A program made the position numbers and the translations under genes. The notes beneath the pieces are model-generated. The model had not been told where the DNA came from. It was given only the letters and a program-made list of their open reading frames with translations, and did no database searches. 49,915 nt of DNA from Ophiocordyceps camponoti-saundersi (nom. inval.) (taxonomy: Eukaryota > Ascomycota > Sordariomycetes > Hypocreales > Ophiocordycipitaceae): contig PDHQ01000260.1 in assembly GCA_003339415.1 (NCBI GenBank), forward strand, positions 1-49,915, in the 5' to 3' direction. The first letter of the stretch is position 1; every line of letters starts with the position of its first letter. Shown piece after piece: positions 36,826 through 49,915 of the stretch.

Positions 36826-36840
36826 AATAAGAAAAGATTA
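36826..36840. repeat. 15-bp target-site duplication of LINE copy C (right)
   Basis: Second copy of AATAAGAAAAGATTA, matching 29,573-29,587 exactly. LINE copy B+D resumes immediately after it. Confidence 0.9.
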
Positions 36841-39800
36841 AAAGGATTTAAGGGAAATATAAGTAAAGCGGGGCTAATTTTTATATTATTAGCGAAAATA
36901 TATAAAGATTCTTTTAAAAATAAAGTAAATATAAGCTATAAGTTTTTTATTATAAAGAAATTAATAGCTATAAGTAATATAATAAAATAAGTAAATATTA
37001 ATAAAGGAGATAAAAGTTTTAAACTTAATATAATAGGAAAAGGTTACTTAATATATTTTAAAAATAATATAAAGGTATTTAAATTAAATTATAGCTAGCT
37101 ATTAAAAAATAAAGCTATTAAGTTTTTTACTTAATAAGGTTAGAGTAAAGTAAATTATAGCGCTAAAAATAATTATAAACTTAATAACCTTAATATAAAT
37201 TTCCCTTATTTAAAGAAGTAAAAAGCTTTAAGTAAATAAAATAAGCTTAATTAAAGCTAGCTATTAATAAGTAAATTTCTTTATAAAGCGGCGGAGGTAA
37301 AGCTTTTATTAAAATTTATAATAAATTTAAATTTTAAATATATATATTTTTTATATAAATTTAATAATATTTTTATTAAAAATTAATAAAGTTATATTAG
37401 TAAAGTAAGCTTTCGTAAAATAAAGGAGCTTATTTTTAAATAGTTAAAAAGTTATTTTATACTCCGCTACTTAATTATAATAAATACTTTAAGCTTATTT
37501 AAGCTAATAATAAACTTAAGTAAAAGTATACTTAATATTAAAAATATTAATATTATTTATAAATTTAATAATAAGTATATTAATCGCTTATTCTAAGCGC
37601 TTATAAAAAAATAAGATATATAAGATAAATAATATTAGAAAGAGCGGGGAGCTTTAAAAGACTTTAGTAAAAATAAGGAAAAGGTCCGATAATTTACTAT
37701 TAACTTTTAAGCGGGAGGTATATTTAAAAAGGTAAAAGCGGAGAAAAGCTATAATTTATCTAAGAAAGCTAAAAAAATTAAGGATTTTTATTAGCTTAAA
37801 ATATAAGATATAATTAAAAGCGCTTATTATATTTAATATTAAGAGGGAAGCGAAGCTTTAAAAGCTTTAAGTAATATAAATAAACTTTATTAAAAAAAGT
37901 AAAGCGTTATTAGTAAACTAGTTTAGCTAATTACTTATCTAACCTTATAATAAGATTCTTATAAATTTTATTATATAGAATATCTTTTTTATAATTATAG
38001 TTTTAAAAATCTTACTTATAATATTAAAAAAGAAAATAGGATAATAGCTACTTAAAGTTTAATAAACTTTTAAGCTTTTTCCCGCTTTTTAGAGAATTAT
38101 AATATTAAAAGGTTAATATTAAGTAAAAAAATATTTATAAGTAATATATTTTTAAAAAAGCTTAGTTAAGATTATTATAAGGAGTTATTTATAACTTTTT
38201 AAAAAACTAATAAAGATATTATTAAGCTTAGCGGATTTCTATAATATAATATTAAAAATAGCGAAGTAGATTTTATTTTCGGTAACTTAAAAAAAAATAT
38301 TTATTAAGGGGAAAAAGTTAAAAATAGGAAAATATAAAATATTTTCTAAAAAATAAGGAAAGAACTTATAAGCTAGAAATTTTAACTTTTTAAAGAAAAA
38401 TAATTAAAAAATATAGTTTATATTTTATTAAAAAGAAAAAATATATATAAGCTTTAAAAAAGCTTAGCTATAAAGTTTTATTTACTAAGTTATAAATTAT
38501 ATAATATTAAGGTTATTATTTATAAAAGCGAGAAATCGCCTTTAATTATCCCTTTTCGCTTTCCTAATAGAAAATTTTTATTATATTATAGCGTTTTAAT
38601 ATACTTATTAATAATTAAAATTTAGCTATATTTATTAATATTACCTAATATATTTTATATCTAAAATTATAAAAATAATTTTTAAAGTTTATTATAAATA
38701 TAAATAAGAATTATATTATTAAAGTAATTTTAAGATTATTAAGTTAGTTATAATATTTAATTACTTATATAGCTATATTATTAATTTATTAATATTTATT
38801 ATAAACTCTGCTTAAATAATAAAAAATAAAAATCGGTTTTTTACTTTTACTTATAAAATATTAAAATTAAAATATTTTTAATATAATATTAAGGTAAAAT
38901 TTAAAAAAAGGGAGGTAATAAATAATATAAATTAAAAAATATAATTAAAGCTAAGGAAATTAAAATTTAAGCTAAAATATATAAAAAGATAATTAAATAT
39001 ATTTTAAATTAAGTTAATAATATTAGCTTTTTACTTATATATCTTTTAAGTAATTTTATAAAAAGGGGTAAGGAGTTTAAGGCGAAGTTAGTAAAAAGCG
39101 GAGAGAAGCTTTATAAAGTAAAAAGAGGTATATTTATAAAAGTCCTAAAAAAGGTAATAAGCGTTAAAATCGCTAAGGATAATTAATAAAGCGGAGGTAA
39201 AGGCGGAGTATAAGGAGGGAGAAAGAGGTAATAAGCGTAAAAAAGGTTTAGTATATATTCTAAGCGGCGGGGAGTAGATAATAAGTACTTAAAGCCCGCT
39301 ATAAAAAGAAACTTTACTAAGGTTAAGCTTTATAATAAGGTCTTAGTTATTTATTTTATATTATTTATATATATAAAAAAAAGCTTTACTTTTATTTTAG
39401 ATAAAGTAATAAAAAGTAAATTTAGAAAGTAAAAGGTAATTATATATATTAAGCTAAAATTCTTATATAATAATAATATTATAGCTTTCTTTATTAAATA
39501 AAATAAGCTAAGTAAAGTAATTAATTTTTTATATATTTTATAATAAAATTATAATTTTTATAAAAATTAAATATTAAAAATAGTTATTTATAATTATTTT
39601 AGTTATATAAGGTTTACTAATATAAACTCTACTTAAGATTATTATAAAGCTAGTTATAAGTTACGAAGTTTATTATATAGCTTATAGCTTTTATAAGTAT
39701 TACTAAGTTAAGAGCTTTTTAAGGAGACTTAAGTAAATAATATATTATAAGAGGATTACTAAAATATATTTTTAAGGGATTTATAATATACTTACTTTCT

Positions 39801-41249
39801 TAAAGAAATTATAATAAAGCTTTCGCTATTTTTATAAAGTTACTACTAGGTAAAAGCTAAAAGTTAAGTAAATTACGATAATTAAAAAAGCGAGGTTTAT
39901 TAAGGAAGCTAGATTTAATATAGTTTTATTATTTCTAAAATTTTAAGTAATCTTTTAACTATATAAAGTATATACTTTTATATAAAATATAATAGTGGGG
40001 TTTTTCTCTTTTCTATATAAGGTAGTTTTCTTTTTCGCTATTATATAAAGTAGCTATATAATATTTATATTAAGGGGGCTTTTAATAATATTTAGTAATA
40101 TACTTAAATTAAAAAAAATATAATATTACTTAAAATATATAAAATCCTTATAAAGTTTATAGTAAATTATCTTTATATTTATAATTACTTTATTTAAGTA
40201 AAGCTTATTTATATTTTTTATATTACTTAAGCTTATAATAAGATAAATCCGCGGGGCTTCTTTATTAGTAATACGCTAAGGTTAGAGTACTTTTACTTAG
40301 ACTATATTAACCTTATTTACCTTCTTAATAATACTAAGTAGCGCGTTATAGTTATAGTTAGCTACTAAAATTTAAATATTTTTAATAATAATAATATAAG
40401 TCTAGCGTATATATTTAGCTTTCGCTCCGAAAGCTTAAGCTACTTATTTATTTCTAAAAGTAAGGTTTTTATATTTTAAGTTAAATATAATTATAAGATT
40501 ACCGCTAGGAAGTTAGCGCGTAGTAACTATTATAAAATAGCTTATAGCTTTATTAATTTTCTAAATAACTTTTTAAAAAATAAGCGCTAAAACCTTATTA
40601 ATTACTAAGATATCTTTTACTAATATAAGTACCTCCTTTTTAGTTTTTACTAAAACTAGCTATATAAGGGGCGCTATAAGGGGGGCGGAGTTTAAAGTAA
40701 AGTTTATAATTATGCTAGCTTAAGTTAAAGCTCTAAAGGCGGAGTCTAACTTCTTATTTATTACTTTAAAAAAAATAGCTTTAACTAACTTCTAAATAGT
40801 ATAGGAGATAATAATAAGTAAGCTAAATAAATCCTTAGAGGCTTATTAGCGCTATAAAAGCTTAGTAAACGCTATATTAAGAATACCTTATATAAGGCGA
40901 AAATCTTATATAAAGATTACCCCGGTAAGTTTTTTATATATAAGATTTAAGATAAAATTTATTAAGGTTTAAAAAATATTAATAAATAAGTTATTAGAGT
41001 TAGTAATAATATTATATTAACTTTTACCTATATATAAATATTATTAAAATTAGTTAAGCTTTTAAGTTTTATTATTAAGTATTATTAGCACTAATAATAA
41101 ACTAAGAGGCGGACCGCTTTATAACTTTATATTTAGGGTTATTCCTTTAGCGGAGTTAGACTCTAAGAGGTAAAAAGTACTAAGTTCTTATAATATTATA
41201 GCGTTAAGTATAAATAAGGACCCCGATTATCTAAAGTTATAAAAAAGTT
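36841..41249 (-). mobile_element. LINE copy B+D, 5' half (ORF2 and ORF1 relics)
   Basis: This is the continuation of 27,904-29,587 after removal of copy C, colinear with 32,400-36,809 of copy C. It contains the relics of reverse transcriptase (near 37,600-37,700), endonuclease and ORF1 on the - strand. Compared with C, most CpG sites have also become TpA, so it looks older. Its 5' end at 41,249 abuts the 13-bp target duplication 41,250-41,262. Confidence 0.9.
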
Positions 41250-41262
41250 ACTCCCTTAATTA

Positions 41263-43490
41263 ATATATTTTAAAGGAGCGAAAATAGTAAAAAACTTAGT
41301 TAATATAAACTTAATTTACTCTAATAGTTAACATTTTTAAAACTTAAGGAGGTATTTACTAAAGCTTTATTACTTATATATTTTAATTTTTAAAAGTAAA
41401 TATATATTAAGATTAATATATTAAACTTTATTATAGCTAATATTTTTTTATAATATAATAATTAAGGATAATATCTTATTATTACTTATTAGTTATAAAA
41501 ATTTAATAGCTTTAAAGTTTATTATATAATAGCGAAAAAAGAATTTTTCGCTATTATAAAATTTTTTAAGTATTAGCGCTATTATATAAAAAAATTAATA
41601 TTTCTAATTAAGGTAATTTTAAATTACTTAAACTTATAGTTAATTATATAATAATTAGATTTAAATTATTATTAATAATATTAAGTAACTTACTTATTAC
41701 TTTTTAATTTTTATATCTTTTATAAGCTAAGCTATAATAACTTTACTAATAGCTTTTTAAGAAAACTATAATATATACTTAAAGTAAGCTTAATAATAAA
41801 AAAGTTAGATACTTTATATAAGAAGATAGTTAATAATATACTATACGTTAAGTATATTATAGCGTTAAACTAAACTAATTATTAGAACCTTTATTTTAAA
41901 ATAGCTATATACTTTTTATATTAAGTTTTAATAACCTTAAGCTTAACCTAACGCCTTAAGGGCTAAACTTTAAAAAAAGTAATAATATAAGAATAGCTTT
42001 TAAAGCTTAATATATTAGCTCCTCTTTTTATTTTATTATAGCGAAGTTAAGGCGAAAATCTCTAATTATAACGCTAAAAAGCTACTTAGCTTAATAAAAC
42101 TTAATAGGGAAAGTAAAGTCTTTAAATAGTTAACCTTAATAGTCTTATTTATTAAAAAGACTATATTATAATATTATAAGAAGTAGCTTTAAAGTAAAAA
42201 CTACTATTATTATATTATAATAACTTATTAATAAGTTATTTTAGTGCGAAATATACTTTAAACCTCCTTGCTAGTAAATTCTACTAAGAGGTAATATATA
42301 AAGATATTAAATCTTATATTAAGTTTTACTAAATTTACTAAAAGGTTACTCCTTAAAGGCACTACTTATATAGAAAGCTTAATTCGCTACTTATTTTATT
42401 AAAACCTTAAGTAAAACTATTTTTAAACTTTATTACTAATTTACTAGAATTTATATAGTTAGATAAATAAGTTAATAATATCTTTATAATTATTAACTAA
42501 TTTACGAAGTTTTCGCTTTTATTTCCTATTTCGAATATAATTAAAGTAAGGGACTTAGCTAAGCTTTTTTACTAAAAAGTAAAACTTTACTATAGTCCTT
42601 TATAAGGTATTATATTTAATAAGGGTAGCTTATTTATTAATTATTTTTAATTAAACCTTTATTTACTATTTAAAATTAAGAGATAGTTATTTACCGCGTT
42701 TTACCTTTAAACTAATAAGTAAATAAAATAAATAAACTAAGTAATATAATATTACTTTTATTATTTTACTAATAATAAATATATATTATAGCTTTAATTA
42801 TTACTAGTTACTTGTTTTATAATTAATAACGCGAAGTACTTAATAATAGGAATCTTACTTAATAAGGCACTTTATAATTATTACTTAGAATTTTATATTT
42901 TTATAAATACTCCTCTAAAAGTAACCCTTAAAGTAAAAGCTAAGATTAAGAAAATAGTAAAGCTACGCTAATACTTAGGGAATTATTAAAGATAAGCTAC
43001 TAAAAGATAAGCGAAGTATTATAATAAAAGCTATATACCTTTAATGCTTAAGATAAGCAATCTAGTAAGCCTCTTAACTAAGAATATTAAATTTAAAAGC
43101 GAGAAAAAGAAACTTCTTCCTTATTATATTAAACCTTTTTATATTTTTTAAAAGATTAGTTCCTAAGTATACCGCCTCGCCTTACTAGTAAAATATAGCC
43201 GCCTTTATAATATTTTCTATATCTCCCTCCTTAAACTATAGCACTTCTAAGATCCTTAAAACCTATTTACTTCCCTCCTTATACTAGATTTAGAAAAGGA
43301 TAATAGGGAATAGGAAGTTTAAGAAGTTAAAAGTTAAAAGATAATAAATAGTAAAGTTTATTTCTTAGTTAAATAGAAAAGATAGCTATTAGAGTATAAT
43401 TAATAAGTTAATACTAATAATATAATAAATATATCCTAACTTATTAATAAGTTTTAGAAATCTATTAAGAAATATAAGAAAGTTTGTTTT
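41263..43490 (+). pseudogene. Second Gypsy element E2: rest of pol (RNase H, integrase, chromodomain-like)
   Basis: This is the continuation of 25,240-27,890 on the + strand after the LINE insertion. Near 41,330-41,500 an RNase H region reads LKEVFTKALLL and YYS. Near 42,660-42,830 the integrase core is recognisable from FTAFYL-stop-TNK and CFIINNAKY, where families have a His-Pro-Gln-Thr-Asp motif. A GPF/Y-type segment is visible near 43,120-43,240 (YRLALL, YNIFYISLLK). A KVYFLVK segment near 43,350 resembles the start of a chromodomain. Interruptions are TAA/TAG. No 3' LTR was found after it. Confidence 0.8.
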
Positions 43491-44520
43491 TTATAAACTC
43501 TTATATTAATTACTCGCTATACTTTTATTTACTTACTTTACTTAGTATAAGGCTTTTTTATCTTACTTAAATAATAAATAGATAGTTCCCTTTCCTCCTT
43601 AATAGCTTATTTAGCTACTATTTTCTAAGAAAAAAAAAGTCTAATTATAACTTATAACTAATTAGCCTCCGCTTCCTTAGCAGTTATCTCCCTTATAAGA
43701 CCTCCCTTTTTCTTATTTTTAATATTAATAAAGGAATATTACCTTATATTTATAAAAGGTATAAACGCGCTTATTTATTTCTTAAACTCCTCCTTTTATA
43801 TTTTTATCTCGTAATCGCGAAGTAAAGCTATTACCTTAGCGATATATAACTAAGTATATACTAATATAATAGTTTATTTACTATACCCGTTATCCCTTAG
43901 TTTTAATCGAAGAAGGAAGTTTATATTTTATATATAAACTTTTCTAAGCTTCTTAGATTCTTCTAAAGTAGCCCTTACCTTATTAGTAAAACGCGGCCGA
44001 ATTATACTAAATATAAGCTTATTTTATATAAGTAACGCTTAATACTTATATATTATAATATAATATAAGTTCTAAGCTTTTATTTTTCTTTTAGTAATAT
44101 TACTTAGCTAAAACTCTCTTATATAAGCGCTAAGCGTAATATTAAAAGCTTTAGTTAAATATTACCTTAGTTTTTTAAATTCCTCCTATAGCGTTTTTAT
44201 AATAGCAAATTTATATAAATTCGTTTAATAGCTAGCTTACTTTTTAATACTAATATATAACTTTTCGATAACTTTTAAGATTATTATTAAATTAGCTCTA
44301 TCTCCTAATATAAGCGCTAAAACCTTATAATAAGTAGCTTTATATTTTATATAAAAGTTATACTTTACTATTTTAATAATAATATAGTAATAAGTAATAA
44401 TTAATAGCTTCGATTTATTTACTAAGAACGCGTATTAATTTAATTTAAAATAGAAATATATAAAATATTAATTAACTTTAAAATAGATAACTTATTTATA
44501 AATAAGATATACGGCCTTTT
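43491..44520. other. AT-rich relic, unidentified
   Basis: On the - strand, about 44,300-43,690 can be read as a Lys/Leu-rich helical protein (for example LEESKKLRKVYI and ALLRDYEIKI) with TAA/TAG interruptions. I recognise no family. It could be the end of another transposon. The 3' LTR expected for E2 is not evident here. Confidence 0.4.
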
Positions 44521-44600
44521 TAGATTTTTTTACGCGCGGCGCGCGTCTCCCTCCCCTTGCCCTTACTTAACTACCGCTATAGCTATAACTCCCCCCCCTT
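44521..44600. other. GC-richer spot with CGCGCGGCGCGCG
   Basis: A short GC-rich palindromic stretch (near 44,533-44,546) in otherwise AT-rich DNA, followed by a pyrimidine run of CTCCC and a C7 tract near 44,591. It could be an element end or promoter. Nothing more can be said. Confidence 0.35.
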
Positions 44601-45029
44601 ATAAGCGCCGATAATACGTTTTCTTTATTATTATTATTATCCTCGCTATTACTATCGGTAAATAAATTATTATTAGGAGCCTCTTAGAAAAACTTAGCGT
44701 TATTAGCAGCTTTAAGAGCTTTTTTATCTTTTTTATCCTCTTTCTTATCTTACTCTTCGGCGTTCTCCTTTTTACCTTTATCCTCTATATTATATAAGTT
44801 ATCTATAATAATATTACCCTTTTTTACCTTTTTAATAGCTTAGTTCTTTTCTTTAACGATTAGTAGCCCCGCGTCCCGCTTCTACGCCTCCTTAGCGGCT
44901 AATCGCTCCTTATAAGCTTTTCTTTATTTTTAATATTAGTCTAACTACTTTCTAATATTATTAAATACCTTATCTCTTATAATATTATCTTAGTTATATA
45001 ACGATAATTAGTTTATAGATATAGTTTAT

Positions 45030-46790
45030 TTTATATTTTTTTTATAAAAATATAAGCTATAATTAATACCTGCTCCCCTTAAAATTGCGATACTTTTATA
45101 ATTAGCTATATAAATTATAGCGTAACTAGCTTAATTATTAAGTTAGATGCTTTCTCGCTATTATTACTTAGCTCGTTATATATAACTAGCGCTATATTAT
45201 AAAAACTAAAGCTTTATATCTTTTACTAATATAAGTTAAATTTATTTATAATTATCTAGTAAATTTTTATTATAGTTCCCTTTTTAGTTAATATATTCTA
45301 ACGCTATTTAAATATTATATAATTTTAAATCTAAGTATATATAATTAGATAAGCTATTATTACTATACCTTTCCCCTCTTTCTTTATTATATTAAAGATT
45401 ACCTAGCGTAATACGTTTTCTTTATTAGCGATAAGGTATAATTCTATTATAAGTATCTTAGCCCGCGCTTTTCCTTTTTTTACTAATATTAGTATCTTTT
45501 ACTTTACTATATATACGTTAATAATAGGCTTATAATATTACTATAAGGGGATCCTATTTTACTTACTTTTTACTTAAAATACTTTTATAATTTTTATTAA
45601 TATTAATAAGGAAATCTATTTAGCTATTCCTTTCCCCGTTAGCGTAAATACCGATATCTTATTTTCTTTTAATACTTTATATATATAAGTTAATATTTCG
45701 GTATTATACTTAATATTAAAATATATATTAGTAAACTATATGCGTTTTATAGCCTTATTAATCTTAATTACTTACTAATATACCTTAATAAACTTATTTT
45801 ATTTTATATTTAATTTATTATTATTGCTTAAAATATCCTCTATTTTAATAATTAATATTTTAGTAAAAATATCCTAATTATCTAAATTATCTTTATTAGA
45901 GGGATTAATAAATTCTTTACTTAAAACCCTTATAACTTATTAATATCTCTTTCTTAATAAGGGACCGAAATACTTATATTTCTTACCCTTAGGCTAATTT
46001 TCTTTTATTTTCTTCTCGGTTTTCGGTTTAATAACTTACTTAGCTTTCTTTTTAGTATCTTTTTCCTTTACGGCCGTTTTCGCCGTTATTTTTACGGTTT
46101 TACTAGCTAATTTCCCCTTTATTTTACGGGATATAAGCGTTTTCTATACTAGCTCTCGCGCCTTTTTTAGCGTCTTATTACTAACTATTACCTCTTATAA
46201 CGCCCCTATCTTACCCGGCGTTAATTTTTTAAAACCCGTAAATAACCTAATAATTATAAACTTTTTACTTACGAATTTAATATTTACGAGGCTTATAAAA
46301 TATTAGCAAAGCTTAACTAATATTTAATTTATTTACTTACGCTTTAATAACTTAATATTTAATATTATAAGTTTTATCTATTAACTAATCTTTAATAATA
46401 TCTTAGTAAGCGTTTTTAGTTTTTATAAAATAAGTTTTAGCTTTTATACCTTAACGGGCGGCTTATTACCTCTCTTATTTTCTTCTATAATAATAGTAAG
46501 TAACGTTTTACTTAAAGTCCTTACGCTATATTAATAGAGACCTTATAATATATAATTAAATTACTTACGCTTAAGGCCTTTACCGCCTAAGGTTATTATA
46601 GCCTTATTCGGTATTACTATACTTATTTTTTTTAGCGTTCTAATAAGCGTTTTAATATTATAATATAGTAAGTTATTATTAAGCGGCTTAATACTAAGCT
46701 TATTCCTTTTCTTATTATAATATATATAATAGCTATTAATAGCTTTATTATACGATATAATATTAGAAAAATATATAATTACGCGATAAA
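45030..46790 (-). pseudogene. Long unidentified coding relic, Lys-rich
   Basis: From about 46,790 to 45,030 one - strand frame of about 580 codons can be followed, with TAA/TAG interruptions only. Readable segments in order: VRTLSKTLL, EENKRGNKPPVKV, RLFTGFKKLTPGKIGAL, ISRKIKGKLASKTVKITAK, VKEKDTKKKAK, PKGKKYKYFGPLLRKRY, VLSKEFINPSNKD, FTLTGKGIAK, LVKKGKARAKIL and IANKENVL. The highly basic middle suggests a nucleic-acid-binding protein. No catalytic motif or domain is recognised. CAA and CAG codons survive near 45,070-45,090. Further Lys/Glu-rich coding appears to 44,600 in another frame. Most likely the protein of an unclassified mobile element, but a dead host gene is possible. Confidence 0.45.
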
Positions 46791-48160
46791 ATAAGATTAA
46801 AATAAAAATATAAATATAATCTTTTTAAAAATAATAAAAAGAAAAAATTATAATATTAGACGGGCTATCTATTACTAGTAACGTAGGGGTCCTAAAAAGG
46901 AGTATATTATCGTAATTACCCTCTTATATATAACGTACGGGGAGGGTAGCTATCTAAATACCTAATCGAATATATAAAGTAATAGTAAAGAATATAAAGA
47001 GTAGAGTAGGGAGTTATAAGATTAGAAAGATCTTATATAAAAGTTCCTTATAACTTAGGAAAGCTATATAAAGAGATAAGGCTATAAAGATAATACGAGG
47101 CTATTAAGGTATTATAAGATATCTTAATATTCGTAGTTTTTCTTTATAATATACTATATAGCTTCCTTAGTAAGCGCTTAGTAGTAATAGGTAATTATAG
47201 CGCTTATATAGTTAAGGTTATCGTATAGCGAGAGCTATTATATAGTGCGGAGTATTATATAAAGTTTACTTATATAAGGAGATATTTATATAGTAAGCGA
47301 GAAAAAATTACTTATTAAGAGAGTAATTTATTAGCTTTATACGCTTAAGATTTATATTATTTTAAAGCTTAAAAATTTTATATATAGTAGGACTTATAAG
47401 CGTAGCTGAAAATATAAGAGAAAAAAAGTATAAAGAAGGTAATTAGTTAGTAGAAATTTTTAGGCTATTATTTATAGCTAATAGGTCCTACTAACTATAA
47501 GAAATACCTTCCTTTTCCTTTTATACGAAAGAAAAATTCTTCCCTCCTTTATCCTTTATAATAGTAGCTATAGTAATAATAGTATTATTACTATTATAAC
47601 TATTATTATTATTAGTTACTACCGTAGCCGCTATCTCCTTATATAATAATAAAGAATAAAAAGAAAAAAAATAAAAAGTTATATAATAATTATATTTATC
47701 GTTATAATTTTTAAGCGTTTTCCTTTTTCTAATAAGACTATTACTATTATTTTTAAAAGCGATAATATTATCTGCGCTAAGTTCCTCTAAGTAGCGATTA
47801 GCGTATATATTCTCTTTATATAAGGTATTTTCGTAAATATAAGCTAATTATATAATAAAACGAGGAATATTATTACTTTTTAATAACTTTTTATAATATA
47901 GCTTTACGCCTTCGCGCTAGAGAGATAGCTATTAAGCTTATCTTTAAAGTTATACGCTATTTTAGCTATTATCGGGCGGTAATAATTTAGTTAGCTAGTC
48001 GGTTCCTAGCGTAAGGCCCTTACGCTTATTATTACCTTTATTATAGTAGCGGTCCGTTCTTAAGTTACCGCTATATTCGTAACTATTAGGGCGGGACCTA
48101 TAAGCCTTATATTTAGGATTTAAAAAGCTAATATTATAATTATTTCCGGTTATATAATAA
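46791..48160. other. AT-rich RIP-degraded DNA, nothing assigned
   Basis: Fragments of - strand frame continue upstream of the relic at 45,030-46,790 but could not be joined with confidence. No repeat partner for this stretch was found in the window. TpG and CpA are again almost absent. Confidence 0.5.
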
Positions 48161-48162
48161 TA

Positions 48163-48400
48163 AGGATAAAGATAAGGATAAGGAAAAGGATAATAATAAA
48201 GATAACGAGAGCGAGGACGAAGATAAAGAAGATAATAATAAGGATAACGATAACGAGGAGGAAGAAAAGGGGGCCGGGGGCAAGGCTAAGAGGGAGGGGG
48301 AGGATAAGTTAGATAATAACTCTAATAAAGAAGAAGATAATAATAAAGATAATAACGATAATAATAATAATAATAAACTTATTATATCGCTAGTAGTTTA
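48163..48400 (+). other. Acidic low-complexity open stretch (Asp/Glu/Lys/Asn)
   Basis: About 75 codons without a stop on the + strand, made almost only of GAT, GAA, GAG, AAG, AAT and related codons, for example NESEDEDKEDNNKDNDNEEE. It is strongly purine-rich on this strand. It may be a disordered acidic region of the relic that follows, in a different frame, or just a degenerate purine-rich repeat. Confidence 0.4.
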
Positions 48401-48426
48401 TTCTTACTATTATTAAGCGATATAAG

Positions 48427-49915
<1,489 letters not shown>

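Overview
The window looks like nuclear DNA from a filamentous ascomycete (Pezizomycotina) with strong repeat-induced point mutation (RIP). Outside about 19,085-22,870 the DNA is very AT-rich, and the dinucleotides CpA and TpG are almost absent while CpG is kept. ATG start codons are therefore nearly missing, and old reading frames are interrupted by TAA and TAG but not TGA. This is the classic outcome of C-to-T change at CpA on both strands of repeated DNA. No narrower taxon can be supported from the sequence.

The only intact genes lie in a 3.7-kb island. One is ubp8 on the + strand (six exons, 515 aa), the deubiquitinase of the SAGA co-activator. The other is efm5 on the - strand (six exons, 241 aa), a lysine methyltransferase of elongation factor eEF1A. 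They converge with 246 bp between their stop codons. Both models were assembled by hand from GT...AG introns, the phases agree at every junction, and each total length is a multiple of three.

The rest is a nested stack of decayed retrotransposons plus unidentified coding relics. From the left: a LINE copy (A, - strand) is split at 603 by a 6.9-kb Ty3/Gypsy element with two 250-bp LTRs and a 5-bp target duplication. A 1.8-kb LTR element without visible pol lies at 13,423-15,197. To the right of the island are a third copy of the 250-bp LTR with its leader and then a second, different Gypsy gag-pol on the + strand. Its pol is interrupted at 27,890 by a second LINE copy (B+D). That copy is itself interrupted by a third, younger LINE copy (C, 29,588-36,825, 15-bp target duplication). 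The Gypsy pol resumes at 41,263 with RNase H, integrase and a chromodomain-like tail.

The LINE copies encode a gag-like ORF1 with a CCHC knuckle and an ORF2 with endonuclease, reverse transcriptase and a C-terminal Cys/His tail, all on the - strand. Beyond ORF2, in the 3' region, every copy also carries a long frame on the opposite (+) strand that reads as an Ala/Glu/Lys-rich protein. I regard this convergent frame as the most unusual item here. From 43.5 kb to the right edge there are two long frames, - strand about 45.0-46.8 kb and + strand 48.43-49.79 kb, broken only by TAA/TAG, that I cannot identify. Both window edges are (TTA)n microsatellite, so this may be a whole contig that stopped at simple repeats.
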